Assembly: GCA_000333235.1 (NCBI GenBank) | Contig: CAPN01000023.1 | Coordinates: 124,001 to 188,000 of the forward strand | DNA: 64,000 bases | Origin: Pseudoalteromonas luteoviolacea B = ATCC 29581 | GTDB lineage: Bacteria > Pseudomonadota > Gammaproteobacteria > Enterobacterales > Alteromonadaceae | Reading direction: 5' to 3' | Shown: in pieces, positions 25,285 to 34,692 of the stretch | Numbering within the stretch: position 1 is the stretch's first letter | Layout: every line of letters begins with the position of its first letter | Notes under the pieces: model-generated | Database searches by the model: none | What the model saw: the letters and a program-made list of their open reading frames with translations, nothing else | Told to the model about the DNA's origin: nothing | Translations under genes and position numbers: made by a program

Positions 25285-27503
25285 TGAAAAAGTATTCTAA
25301 CGGTGCTTTACTATTTCTTTATCTGTTTGCTTCAAGTATTGCCTTTGCAAATGAAGTTGTCGTTGATGGCTCACTGAATGATTCAGATTGGCAAAGTGCG
25401 AAGCGAAACACTGTTAATTATCAAGTTGTTCCACAAACGCTAACAAAGGTAGAAGGCAACTTTTCTTATCAAGTACTAACAACTGACCACGGCATATACA
25501 TAGGTGTTGTGGCAACAACTAAGCCCCCATTAAGAGTAAGGACACAAGAAAACGACACGCTTTTCACTAATGATCATATTCTAATAATGATAGATATGAA
25601 TAGTACCGAGCAAACAAGCTATGTATTTTCAGTCAATCATCAAGGATATTTTTATGATGGTATCTTTAAGCAGAATAAAGAGTTAGATTTAGATTGGAGT
25701 AGTCAGTGGGAGTTCAAAACTAAAGTATTTACCGATTCATGGAGCGCTGAAATTTACATCCCTTGGACTGCTATGTCTTTTGCCCTTCACGAGCAGAATG
25801 AATTCGGCCTTTCTATTACTCGTTTTGATGAATCCACTAATGCAACATATTCATCAATTCCGGCCAACACATCAATGAATAGTTTTTTAACAAACTTCAG
25901 CAAAGAGAAAGTCGAAATTAACAATCAGTCGAGCCTAGATATTTTTCCATACATTTCGGCTAATCGTGACATTGCGAACAACAAAAACTCTACTGATATA
26001 GGTGCTGAATTGTTTTGGAAACCTACTAAAAGTCAGCAATTAAGTGCCACCATAAACCCCGACTTTGGACAAGTAGAATCAAATGAGTTAGTCGTTAATT
26101 TTTCAGCCATAGAGAGCTTTTTCTCGGAAAAGCGACCTTTTTTCAATGAAAATCAAAGTTTATTTGAAGTTGCTGGGCCAGAGTCACTTAGAGTAGTACA
26201 TACGCCAAGAATTGGCGGGGAGTCATATTATGATGAAGACTATTCAGGTGTGTTGGATTCTGCAATTAAATACACATTAAGTAGTGAACAATTAGATTTT
26301 GGGCTTTTATCTGCATTTGAAAGTGCCGATAGCGGGAAATCTGTTAGAGATTTTTGGTTGTTAAGAGGCCAATACCGTTTAGGAGCTAACAAATTTGGCG
26401 CTTCACTTAATAGGGTTAATACGCCCGGCATTGAGCGAAATGCAATTATTATTGAGTCTGATTTCAATTATGCATACTCAGATAGTACTGAGCTAAATTT
26501 CGGCATAATCAGATCTGATATAGAACAAGGACCTGAAACAACGAGCGACTTCGGTTGGTGGCTCACTGGAAGTACAGAACCATCCGAGCAGCATAGCCAT
26601 GAGTTTAGTCTTTTTAACTATGGAGACGATTTACAATTAAATGACATTGGCTATGTCAAACGAGTCAATCGAAAGCAATTTGAATATGAATATCAATATC
26701 AAATTCCAGATTTAGATAGCTGGTCGATAAGAGATGTCATATTTGCGTTTGAAACTGAAATAAAAACGAACCACCAAAATGAAAAACTGCCTCGTATTGT
26801 CGGTGCAGGTGTTGAATTGGTGACAAATGCAGAATTTGAATATCAACTTTCATTGGAATTGGGTTCGTCCGGGTATGATGATTTACTAACGCGAGGGAAT
26901 AATTCCGTATGGCTACCGTCCTTTTATATAGCCGAACTTGAACTAAATTCTCCAGAATATGACTGGGGAAGCGTTGGAGTGGCACTTGAGATGGGAACGG
27001 AGGGCCTGTCTGGTAACTTTTACAACGCTGAAGTGAGCATTGAACAGCAGATTAGTACTCAACTACACATTGGATTAACGGTATCGCAATACAATAGTGA
27101 TAGTTGGCTTGAATGGGATGACGGTAATACCGTCGATGAATTTAACTTCACAGAGCAAGGCATTGAACTAAGTGTAGATTATCAAATTAGTGAAAGTCAG
27201 GAAGTACGCGTTAAACTTGAGTCTGTTATCGGCAAAGCAAAGCACTTAAATCAATACTTCGTTGATACACAGGGGGAGTTAATAGGCTCCGCTGAACAAG
27301 ATGATTTTTCATTTTCTGAAAGTGCTTTCCAGCTTCGCTATAAATATTCCTTGAGTAAATTAACCGCATTTTACCTCAGCTATAGTTTTGGTGGGGAATT
27401 TGAAGACGATCTCGCGAAGTTTGGAAAAAGAAACCTTTATAAACAATCAATAAAAGCAAAAGATGCTCATAATCTATTTGCGAAAATTCGACTTCATTTT
27501 TGA
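25284..27503 (+). CDS. DUF5916 outer-membrane protein with CBM9-like domain
   Basis: Exported protein of 739 residues. Signal peptide (LLFLYLFASSIAFA), then a family-9 carbohydrate-binding-like domain (residues about 24-190: VVVDGSLNDSDWQSA, DHILIMIDMN) and the DUF5916 region with the signature TINPDFGQVESNELVVNFSAIE and FFSEKRPFFNENQSLFEV, which runs into an amphipathic beta-rich C-terminus ending KIRLHF, consistent with an outer-membrane barrel. Function unknown. Unusually, it is third in the operon with the two-component genes, joined by a one-base overlap (TAATG), so it may be part of sensing or of the envelope response. Confidence 0.8.
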   Translation: MKKYSNGALLFLYLFASSIAFANEVVVDGSLNDSDWQSAKRNTVNYQVVPQTLTKVEGNFSYQVLTTDHGIYIGVVATTKPPLRVRTQENDTLFTNDHILIMIDMNSTEQTSYVFSVNHQGYFYDGIFKQNKELDLDWSSQWEFKTKVFTDSWSAEIYIPWTAMSFALHEQNEFGLSITRFDESTNATYSSIPANTSMNSFLTNFSKEKVEINNQSSLDIFPYISANRDIANNKNSTDIGAELFWKPTKSQQLSATINPDFGQVESNELVVNFSAIESFFSEKRPFFNENQSLFEVAGPESLRVVHTPRIGGESYYDEDYSGVLDSAIKYTLSSEQLDFGLLSAFESADSGKSVRDFWLLRGQYRLGANKFGASLNRVNTPGIERNAIIIESDFNYAYSDSTELNFGIIRSDIEQGPETTSDFGWWLTGSTEPSEQHSHEFSLFNYGDDLQLNDIGYVKRVNRKQFEYEYQYQIPDLDSWSIRDVIFAFETEIKTNHQNEKLPRIVGAGVELVTNAEFEYQLSLELGSSGYDDLLTRGNNSVWLPSFYIAELELNSPEYDWGSVGVALEMGTEGLSGNFYNAEVSIEQQISTQLHIGLTVSQYNSDSWLEWDDGNTVDEFNFTEQGIELSVDYQISESQEVRVKLESVIGKAKHLNQYFVDTQGELIGSAEQDDFSFSESAFQLRYKYSLSKLTAFYLSYSFGGEFEDDLAKFGKRNLYKQSIKAKDAHNLFAKIRLHF

Positions 27504-27547
27504 TTAAGGCAACATTCAATCAATCTTATTTAAAGTTTCAGTTTCTA

Positions 27548-27579
27548 CTAAGCAAAACTTAAGTTTAAATTTTTAGCAT
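27548..27579 (+). promoter_or_regulatory. PmrA-like box and promoter of the PAP2-eptA operon
   Basis: CTAAGC (27548-27553) and TTAAGT (27559-27564), 11 bases apart, then 9 bases to TAGCAT (27574-27579). Nearly the same 17 bases occur upstream of the Omp85 gene. Confidence 0.7.
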
Positions 27580-27608
27580 AAAATCACCAACATTGAGGTG
27601 ATTTTATG
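27577..27608. repeat. 12-bp inverted repeat covering the PAP2 start codon
   Basis: CATAAAATCACC (27577-27588) and GGTGATTTTATG (27597-27608) are perfect arms with an 8-base spacer; the right arm holds GGTG and the ATG. If fully transcribed, it would hide the ribosome site, but the -10 inferred from the shared box puts the transcript start within or after the left arm. Confidence 0.55.
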
Positions 27609-28460
27609 CCAGTAAAGCTAACAATTGGTCAACAGTATACAAAAGCCAGTTTTCCTTATTGGAAGCTAATAAGCTTTATATGTTTAATGAGTGCCGTAAT
27701 GGGAAGCATGGCACTGAATAAAGACGCCTATATCGCCAGCCAAAAAGATATCTTTTCTTTCAGTAACAACGCTCTGCAAATACTACCTAGTGAAATTTGG
27801 CACAATATCACTTATTTAGGAGATGCGCTGATTCTAATTCCGCTGCTTTCCTTCATTTGCCTTATAAATACGAGGATGTGGGCAGCTATGTTTGGTGCTG
27901 TGCCATTAGCTTTCTCACTTAGTCATTTAGGTAAAAATTTTTTTGCCATTCCTAGACCCGCTGCTGTTTTAGAACATCAGCAGTTTACTATTATTGGTGA
28001 AACCCTGACTGCTTATACAAGTTTTCCATCTGGTCATACGATTACGATTTTTACAGCAATCTCTGCAATGGTATTTGTTCTTTTAAGAGAAGCTAACATC
28101 AGTGAGCAACATAAAACGTATTGGATATATTTATCGCTAATGGTCGCTACAGTAGTCGCCATTTCTAGAGTCGCTGTAGGTGCTCATTGGCCCGCAGATT
28201 TAGCATTTGGAGCAATAATAGGCACTATTTCAGGGTTAAGTGGCGAATATTTATCAAGACATTATTCAAAATGGTGGAATTGGGCAAAAGTAAAGCCAGC
28301 TATTTTAGGATATTTTATTATTGGTTTTTGCTTTATCCTTTTCGTATGTGTAATCAGTGGAAAACTTCCTGAACTAACTATAATTTGGATAGCAATTTCG
28401 GTCAGCGCTATTGTTGGTACATACATCACATTAAAATCAATATTACAAAATGAACACTAA
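27606..28460 (+). CDS. PAP2-family membrane phosphatase
   Basis: Integral inner-membrane phosphatase (284 residues, six predicted helices) of the type 2 phosphatidic acid phosphatase family. The active-site triad is complete: K110-x6-R117-P118 (KNFFAIPRP), PSGH at 141-144 and SR187-x5-H194-x3-D198 (SRVAVGAHWPAD), all facing the periplasm. Relatives dephosphorylate lipid A (LpxE/LpxF), transfer phosphate (LpxT), or act on undecaprenyl or glycerol phosphates; the neighbours suggest lipid A or another envelope lipid. GAGGTG precedes the ATG. It overlaps the eptA-like gene by 11 bases. Confidence 0.88.
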   Translation: MPVKLTIGQQYTKASFPYWKLISFICLMSAVMGSMALNKDAYIASQKDIFSFSNNALQILPSEIWHNITYLGDALILIPLLSFICLINTRMWAAMFGAVPLAFSLSHLGKNFFAIPRPAAVLEHQQFTIIGETLTAYTSFPSGHTITIFTAISAMVFVLLREANISEQHKTYWIYLSLMVATVVAISRVAVGAHWPADLAFGAIIGTISGLSGEYLSRHYSKWWNWAKVKPAILGYFIIGFCFILFVCVISGKLPELTIIWIAISVSAIVGTYITLKSILQNEH

Positions 28461-30030
28461 AGCCCTTTCTAAAATTTCAATTTTGAAGGCAAGCAGTTTC
28501 ACTTTTTGGGTGAGCATTGTAATGACGTTTGCTTACAATTTGGTGCTGTTAGAGTATGTTAATCAAAACACCAATGTATGGAGCACTAGCGGACTTGGAA
28601 TATTGCTATCAACTGTTGTGATAGTATTCATCTTTTCATACACCATATTTTCATTGCTAGCGCTGATTTCACCAACTGTTCTGAAAATATTTCTCGCAAT
28701 AATCACTGTTTTAAATTCTTCCGCCATATACTTTATGAGCAACTATCAAGTAGTGCTAGATAAAACCATGATGGGAAATATATTTAACACCCGCTACTCA
28801 GAATCTATTGAACTACTCTCTGTAAGCTTGATTTTCCCGATAATAATGTTGGGTTTAATTCCAGTTTGTTTTGTCGCCTTAATCAAAATTAAACACGTTG
28901 ATAGAGTAAAAATATTAAGTAACGCATCAATTGCTTTAATAGTCTCTTTTGCATTCTTGTATACGAACTCTACTAGTTGGCTTTGGATTGATAAGCATGC
29001 AAGCATTTTAGGCGGAAAGATTTTACCTTGGTCATACATAATAAATTCAGGTAGATATTACTCATCCATAAATAGAACAACTGACGGGCAGAAAGCGTTA
29101 CCAGATGGCCATTTTCTGGATAACAATAAAACAGTCTTTGTATTGGTCATTGGTGAAACTGCTCGTGCTGCCAATTTCTCATTGTACGGCTATTCCAAAT
29201 TAACTAACCCTAGTCTCACAGAACAGTCTAATCTACTGGTGTTAAACAATACAAAATCCTGCACTACCTATACCACAGGTTCTCTAGCATGTATTTTAGC
29301 GCCGAATGATCAATACTTGGACTATGAAGCACTACCGACTTATTTAACACGGCATGGCGTTGATGTTCAGTGGCGAACCAATAACTGGGGTGAGCCACCA
29401 ATAAAAGTAACAAGTTATGTTGAGGCGAGAGAATTACGAGCTGGCTGTGTGGGAGAAGGCTGTAAGTTAGATGAAGTGCTACTGACTAATTTAATTAACT
29501 CTATCGATTCATCTGATAAACAAAAGATCTTGGTTGTTTTGCATACTAAAGGGAGTCATGGCCCAAGCTACTATTCACGATACACAAAAGACTTTAACCA
29601 GTTCACACCTGTTTGCAACGATGAAGAAATTAGCAAATGTAGCCCGGATGAGTTGATTAATGCCTACGACAACACCCTGCTGTATACCGATCATTTTCTG
29701 ACGACACTTATAGCGGAATTACAAACCTTAGCGAATACTTCATCAGCTATGATGTACATTTCTGATCATGGTGAGTCACTTGGCGAGCATGGACTTTACT
29801 TACATGGCACACCATATTCATTTGCACCTGATTATCAAAAAGAAATCCCTTTTTTATTTTGGGCATCTGATACTTTTTTAGATTCAAAAAGTTTAAAGCT
29901 GGAAGACTTAACTCAAGCTGAAAGCCATAATCAGTTTAATGTCTTTCATACTGTTTTAGGAGCACTTAGCCTTGAATCATCAATATATGATAGTACGTTT
30001 GATATATTGCATAACTCTGCTGAACATTAA
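28450..30030 (+). CDS. eptA: Phosphoethanolamine-lipid A transferase, EptA-like (copy 1)
   Basis: Inner-membrane enzyme that moves phosphoethanolamine from phosphatidylethanolamine to lipid A, reducing negative charge and polymyxin binding. Five N-terminal membrane helices (residues about 15-35, 48-75, 78-98, 122-145, 157-175), then a periplasmic sulfatase-fold domain with nucleophile T237 (VIGETARAANFSLYG), HTKGSHGPSYYSRY and SDHGESLGEHGLYLHG (zinc ligands). At 526 residues it is normal length. It follows the PAP2 gene with an 11-base overlap and precedes the DUF3108 gene by 5 bases. A second EptA-like gene is 2.6 kb downstream. Confidence 0.9.
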   Translation: MNTKALSKISILKASSFTFWVSIVMTFAYNLVLLEYVNQNTNVWSTSGLGILLSTVVIVFIFSYTIFSLLALISPTVLKIFLAIITVLNSSAIYFMSNYQVVLDKTMMGNIFNTRYSESIELLSVSLIFPIIMLGLIPVCFVALIKIKHVDRVKILSNASIALIVSFAFLYTNSTSWLWIDKHASILGGKILPWSYIINSGRYYSSINRTTDGQKALPDGHFLDNNKTVFVLVIGETARAANFSLYGYSKLTNPSLTEQSNLLVLNNTKSCTTYTTGSLACILAPNDQYLDYEALPTYLTRHGVDVQWRTNNWGEPPIKVTSYVEARELRAGCVGEGCKLDEVLLTNLINSIDSSDKQKILVVLHTKGSHGPSYYSRYTKDFNQFTPVCNDEEISKCSPDELINAYDNTLLYTDHFLTTLIAELQTLANTSSAMMYISDHGESLGEHGLYLHGTPYSFAPDYQKEIPFLFWASDTFLDSKSLKLEDLTQAESHNQFNVFHTVLGALSLESSIYDSTFDILHNSAEH

Positions 30031-30035
30031 AAATT

Positions 30036-30794
30036 ATGTTGCTCTACAACAGCTTTATTAAAATTATTATATTGGTAATGCTTTATTTTGCCTTGCCATT
30101 AACTGCTGCCCCTCTTATTAATAATGGTTCTGAAGCAGCATCTGGATTGAATTTATATACCGCGAAATACAGTGTATTACGAGGCAAGAAAAAACATGGT
30201 CGAGCCACAAGAACACTAAATAAAAATAACACTGTTTATTCGTTATCATTCAATACTAGCGCATCAATTTTTTTCTATAGCATAGATACGAGTGAGACAA
30301 GTACTTTTCTATGGCAGGACAATAAAGTAGCGTTACTGAGCTATAAAGGAAAAGATTCGAGAACCTTTAAAAAAGATAAACATTTACAGTTAAATTTTGA
30401 TCGTAATAACCAAACTTTAATAGCTAAAAAGAATGGCGATATTAGTGAACACAAATTAAAAGATGACGTGTTAGACCCACTATTTGTGTTTGAAAAGTTA
30501 AGACTTGACGCACTGGAATACGATGGGTTTTCTAATGTAAAACAATTGCATTACACCGTTTATAATACAAGTGGCTTCAAAGAATATATCTTCCTAAATG
30601 CTGGGCGAGTTACTATCGACACACCTATTGGGGAACTTAATTGCATAAAATTAAGCAGGATTAGAAAAAACAGCACAAGAAAGACGCATATTTGGCTGGC
30701 TCTTGAATACGACTATATACCTGTAATGCTTTTACAAGAGAACAAGGAAGAAGAAGTGGCAACACTACTAATAAGTTCTATTGAGAAACATTAA
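30036..30794 (+). CDS. DUF3108-like periplasmic protein
   Basis: Exported protein of 252 residues with an N-terminal signal peptide (IIILVMLYFALPLTAAP) and a mainly beta-strand body. The pattern LNLYTAKYSVLRGKKKHGRATRTL, then DDVLDPLFVFEKLRLD and a C-terminal TPIGELNCIKLSRIRK with a closing IWLALEYDYIPVMLLQ segment, is that of DUF3108, a periplasmic lipocalin-like group of unknown function. It is last in the PAP2-eptA operon, 5 bases after eptA, suggesting a role in envelope or lipid handling. I see no lipobox. Confidence 0.72.
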   Translation: MLLYNSFIKIIILVMLYFALPLTAAPLINNGSEAASGLNLYTAKYSVLRGKKKHGRATRTLNKNNTVYSLSFNTSASIFFYSIDTSETSTFLWQDNKVALLSYKGKDSRTFKKDKHLQLNFDRNNQTLIAKKNGDISEHKLKDDVLDPLFVFEKLRLDALEYDGFSNVKQLHYTVYNTSGFKEYIFLNAGRVTIDTPIGELNCIKLSRIRKNSTRKTHIWLALEYDYIPVMLLQENKEEEVATLLISSIEKH

Positions 30795-30939
30795 GAGTAA
30801 TAGCTGCATAAACTCCTTACTAATCAAAGATTAAAAACAACATTTCTAATTTCCTGCTAAAACTAACTACAGTAATTCAATAATAACAAAGCCTCTTTAA
30901 GCAAAAAAATAGCAACACTTTGCCATTTATCAGTTTGAA

Positions 30940-30971
30940 CTAAGCAAATCTTAAGTTAGCAAAATTACCAT
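30940..30971 (+). promoter_or_regulatory. PmrA-like box and promoter of the Omp85-eptA-dgkA operon
   Basis: CTAAGC (30940-30945) and TTAAGT (30951-30956), then 9 bases to TACCAT (30966-30971); the gene starts 28 bases later. Confidence 0.7.
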
Positions 30972-30998
30972 AAAGTCATACTCATAAGAGGTGTCTTT

Positions 30999-32609
30999 AT
31001 GAAAAAGCATTTTTTTATCAACCTATTTGCAACATCAATAATTTGCGTAACTTGCAACGTACAAGCAGCGGATGCAACTGACGATAATTGTAATCAAAAA
31101 GATAAAATAGAATTAAAGACTAACGACATTTTTAACCTAGAAGACCCCGACACCATTTTTCTCCATCGCTGGGCAAACTTTTTTCATATCAAAACCAAAA
31201 ATAAAACGCTTTACAACGAAGCTGCATTTTTCATCAAAAAGTGCGATGTAAACCAAGCAGATCTTGAAGAACTGGAACGCCACCTCAGAAGTAAAAAATA
31301 CATAAGAGATGCACGAGTATCTCGAAATGAGACCTCTGACAAAATCACAGTTGAAACATGGGATAACTGGTCATTAATGCCAACAGTAGATTTTGGCCGT
31401 AAGGGGGGAAAGAATAAATACGCTATTGGTATCAAAGACAGAAACTTCTTAGGCTTGGGTATTGACGCTGAGCTTGAATCCTTTACCAACGATCAACGCA
31501 GTGGATATAAATTTAAAACGCACTTTCCCTTATTTCTTAATAATAATATTAATGCGCAAGTTAACCTAACCAACAGCGATGATGGTACATCTGAATCTGT
31601 ATTCATAAAGAAAGGCTTTGTAAGTTTTGATACCAACAATGCATTTAATATTGGCTTTGACAACTTTAAGCAAATAGATACCCAATACAAACTTGGCAAT
31701 ACTTACAACAAATTTGAACACAATCAACGATACTCAACAGCTAGCTGGCAATGGCTTAAAAATGACTCCAAAGAAGATACATTAAGATTTGGTATTGGCT
31801 TTACCAATGAGCAGCATGAATTTTCAGTAATTTATGAGACAAAAAATCTAGACCTAATTTCAGTCGCACCGTCAAATAGAGAATTTATATATCCTTATCT
31901 TAGTGTTGAGTATTTGCAGAAAGACTTCAGAAAACTCACTAATCTTAACCTGATAAATCATATCGAAGACTTCAATCTTGGTTGGAATGTAACGACTCAA
32001 GTTGGCACTGACATAGGGAATACAGATACCTCACCGACATTACTTTTGCGGTCAAGTTTATCAAAAGGCATAGAAATATTTGATGACGCATTTTGGTTTA
32101 TTACTGCAACCTTAGATGGGGAAATTTACAGTGATGCCGACAATGCAAATAGAACTGTTTTAAGCGTCAATAATGAATACTTTCATAAAATAAATGATAG
32201 TTGGGGTGCCTATTTAAAAAACAGTAGCCAATTTAGTGAGAATCAATTTCAAGACACCCCTATTATATTAGGTGGTGAAACTGGCTTACGGGGTTACCCA
32301 TTACAATACAGGCATGGCAATCATAGCACTCAATTTACGGCTGAAGCTCGTTATTACCCTCACATCAATATCTATAAATTACTTGAGTTAGGCGGGGCTA
32401 TTTTTGTCGATACAGGCAGAGTTTTTGGTAGTTCAGATAATACCACCGATCAAGATTCTTGGATGACTTCCGTAGGTATTGGTGCTCGATTTTATTCGAC
32501 GCAAACCAGCGAAGCTCGCGTAATACATGTAGATATCATCAAGCCAATGACCTCAGATCAAAACGTCAATGGTATCGAATTTCGTATCACTACAAAGCAT
32601 TCATTTTAA
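30999..32609 (+). CDS. Omp85/BamA-superfamily outer-membrane protein with one POTRA
   Basis: Outer-membrane protein of 536 residues. Signal peptide (residues 1-23, ending NVQA), a single POTRA-like domain (about 70-125: KCDVNQADLEELERHLRSKKYIRDARVSRNE), then a 16-strand-type barrel with the Omp85 loop-6 motif GGETGLRGYP near residue 430 and a C-terminal FRITTKHSF ending in Phe. It is smaller than BamA/TamA and resembles solitary surface-antigen (D15) proteins. Role unknown; the neighbours suggest lipid or LPS-modification function at the outer membrane. AAGAGG precedes the ATG. First gene of the operon with the second eptA and dgkA. Confidence 0.82.
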   Translation: MKKHFFINLFATSIICVTCNVQAADATDDNCNQKDKIELKTNDIFNLEDPDTIFLHRWANFFHIKTKNKTLYNEAAFFIKKCDVNQADLEELERHLRSKKYIRDARVSRNETSDKITVETWDNWSLMPTVDFGRKGGKNKYAIGIKDRNFLGLGIDAELESFTNDQRSGYKFKTHFPLFLNNNINAQVNLTNSDDGTSESVFIKKGFVSFDTNNAFNIGFDNFKQIDTQYKLGNTYNKFEHNQRYSTASWQWLKNDSKEDTLRFGIGFTNEQHEFSVIYETKNLDLISVAPSNREFIYPYLSVEYLQKDFRKLTNLNLINHIEDFNLGWNVTTQVGTDIGNTDTSPTLLLRSSLSKGIEIFDDAFWFITATLDGEIYSDADNANRTVLSVNNEYFHKINDSWGAYLKNSSQFSENQFQDTPIILGGETGLRGYPLQYRHGNHSTQFTAEARYYPHINIYKLLELGGAIFVDTGRVFGSSDNTTDQDSWMTSVGIGARFYSTQTSEARVIHVDIIKPMTSDQNVNGIEFRITTKHSF

Positions 32610-32618
32610 GGTGTAATA

Positions 32619-34301
32619 ATGAACAAGGCTTTAGTTTTTCTAAAAAATCTCACTCTTACCACCAATCAGTTAGTTATGTTTACTTGTGCGTATGTAACAT
32701 TGGTGTTGAATGCTCCGTTTATTTTAAAAACGTCTTCTGCAATATTGGCACTTAGTGAGTATAATATTTTCTTCTTACTATCTGTTCCAATATTTCTCCT
32801 GTCACTATCGATCATCATTCAATGTTTCTTTGCATTTCGCTGGATAACTAAACCACTACTAATACTGTTGGTACTAATATCTTCCCTTATTTTTTATAGC
32901 ACAGTGACCTACGGCATTGTTTTTGACTATGGGATGATACAAAACACGTTTGAAACTGACAGAGCCGAAGCGCTTTCATATGTTAATTTTTCTGCTTGTG
33001 TATTTTTTATTATCTTAGGTATTCTGCCATCAATACTGATTGCGAATGTAAAGCTCACATATTCAACCTTTATGGGAGAGTTGCTATCCAGAGCTAAGTT
33101 AATCAGTGGTAGTTTTGTCACCATTTTTTTAATAGCAATCGTTTTTTATTCTAGCTATGCATCAATTGGAAGAAATAACCGTGATTTGATCGGCTATTTA
33201 ACTCCTTATGCATTAATTGATTCTACAGTGAAATATGCCAATAGAAACTACCTCTATCCGCCTTTAAGGTTTACCTTATTAGATACTTCGCCAACTATTT
33301 CTAGTCCGAATAACACTAAAAGCATTACCGTTTTGGTACTTGGTGAAACGGCTCGCGCCCAAAACTTTTCTTTAAATGGTTATGATAAACCGACCAATAG
33401 CCAAACCAAAGACTTAGGCGTTGTTTCATTTAAAGATGTTACCTCCTGTGGCACAGCAACAGCAGTATCAGTTCCCTGTATGTTTTCTAGACTAAACAAA
33501 GAAAACTATGAAAAACGAGTGGCTACAGCTCAACAGAATGCCATTGATTTAATTCATTTGGCTGGAGCCGAAGTCTTTTGGATTAGTAACAATAATGGTA
33601 GCTGTAAGGGTGTCTGCGCTCGTGTCAAAACTGAACAAATTTCAACAAATAGTAATAAGCCATTATGTGATGGTGAATATTGCTTTGATGAGGTGTTGGT
33701 TGAAGCATTAAGAAATAAACTTCATTCGTTGAAAAGCGACAATTCATTAATTGTATTACACATGATCGGCTCTCACGGGCCAACTTACTACCGACGTTAC
33801 CCCAAAAACAAACGAGTATTTTCTCCAGACTGTCAACGTAGTGATATCCAAAATTGTAGTCAAGAGGAACTGGTTAATACCTACAACAACACTATTGCTT
33901 ATACTGATTTAGTATTGTCAGAAATCATCACAGAACTTGCGACATTGAGCAATGAGAACAATATTAAAGCATCAATGATTTATGTCTCTGATCATGGTGA
34001 ATCCTTAGGCGAAAGTGGCGTGTATTTACACGGCTTACCTTATGCGTTTGCACCAGAAGAACAAACAAAAGTGCCATTGATTTACTGGGGAGATAAGTTG
34101 CATCACCGAGCTAAGTTAGATTGTTTGATGGATATTAGTGAGCAGCCTATATCTCATGACAATGTGTTCGATATTTTATTAGCTGAAATGCAGGTTAATT
34201 CAAAAGTTTATCAACCTGAAAATAACCCTTTTAACCAGTGTACTAATGATATTTCGGTCGCAAAAGCAAAGTCACCAACAAATACTCAAGGAGTAAATTA
34301 A
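32619..34301 (+). CDS. Phosphoethanolamine transferase, EptA-like (copy 2)
   Basis: A second EptA-type enzyme, 560 residues, clearly related to the first but diverged (LGETARAQNFSLNGYDKPTN with nucleophile T244; HMIGSHGPTYYRRY; SDHGESLGESGVYLHG, where a His of copy 1 is replaced by Ser). Five N-terminal membrane helices occur before residue 180. The C-terminus is extended by about 40 residues. It could modify another position on lipid A, or the core or another glycan. It follows the Omp85 gene by 9 bases and precedes dgkA by 3, which would recycle the diacylglycerol both EptA enzymes release. Confidence 0.88.
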   Translation: MNKALVFLKNLTLTTNQLVMFTCAYVTLVLNAPFILKTSSAILALSEYNIFFLLSVPIFLLSLSIIIQCFFAFRWITKPLLILLVLISSLIFYSTVTYGIVFDYGMIQNTFETDRAEALSYVNFSACVFFIILGILPSILIANVKLTYSTFMGELLSRAKLISGSFVTIFLIAIVFYSSYASIGRNNRDLIGYLTPYALIDSTVKYANRNYLYPPLRFTLLDTSPTISSPNNTKSITVLVLGETARAQNFSLNGYDKPTNSQTKDLGVVSFKDVTSCGTATAVSVPCMFSRLNKENYEKRVATAQQNAIDLIHLAGAEVFWISNNNGSCKGVCARVKTEQISTNSNKPLCDGEYCFDEVLVEALRNKLHSLKSDNSLIVLHMIGSHGPTYYRRYPKNKRVFSPDCQRSDIQNCSQEELVNTYNNTIAYTDLVLSEIITELATLSNENNIKASMIYVSDHGESLGESGVYLHGLPYAFAPEEQTKVPLIYWGDKLHHRAKLDCLMDISEQPISHDNVFDILLAEMQVNSKVYQPENNPFNQCTNDISVAKAKSPTNTQGVN

Positions 34302-34304
34302 TCC

Positions 34305-34670
34305 GTGTTTGATAGCGAAAACAAACCAAAAGGTCTTAAACGAGTTTATCTCGCAACATTGAATTCAACCAGAGCGTTCAAGTGGCTCCTAAGGAATGAA
34401 GCCGCATTTAGACAAGAGTTACTATTGCTTGTATTTTCGATCCCCGTAACTTTCTTGTTCAATATTACGCTGAAAGAGCAACTCATACTGATCGTTGCAG
34501 TACTGTTCATTATGTTTACTGAGATAATAAATACTGCGATAGAAGCGGTAGTTGACCGTGTTGGGTTAGAAATACATCCACTCTCAGGTTTAGCTAAAGA
34601 TTTAGGGTCTGCCGCAGTATTAGTGAGCATAGTAATTGCTATTTTTGTTTGGCTTTCTGTGCTTATTTAA
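34305..34670 (+). CDS. dgkA: Diacylglycerol kinase
   Basis: Small trimeric inner-membrane kinase (121 residues) that phosphorylates diacylglycerol to phosphatidic acid. Three membrane helices (about 38-55, 58-78, 100-120) and the family motif FTEIINTAIEAVVDR, with E73 and catalytic E80 equivalent to E69 and E76 of E. coli DgkA. The start is GTG. Its position 3 bases after an EptA-type gene is functionally sensible: phosphoethanolamine transfer from phosphatidylethanolamine leaves diacylglycerol. Confidence 0.93.
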   Translation: MFDSENKPKGLKRVYLATLNSTRAFKWLLRNEAAFRQELLLLVFSIPVTFLFNITLKEQLILIVAVLFIMFTEIINTAIEAVVDRVGLEIHPLSGLAKDLGSAAVLVSIVIAIFVWLSVLI

Positions 34671-34692
34671 CTTGAGATTATTTCAGTTTTTC

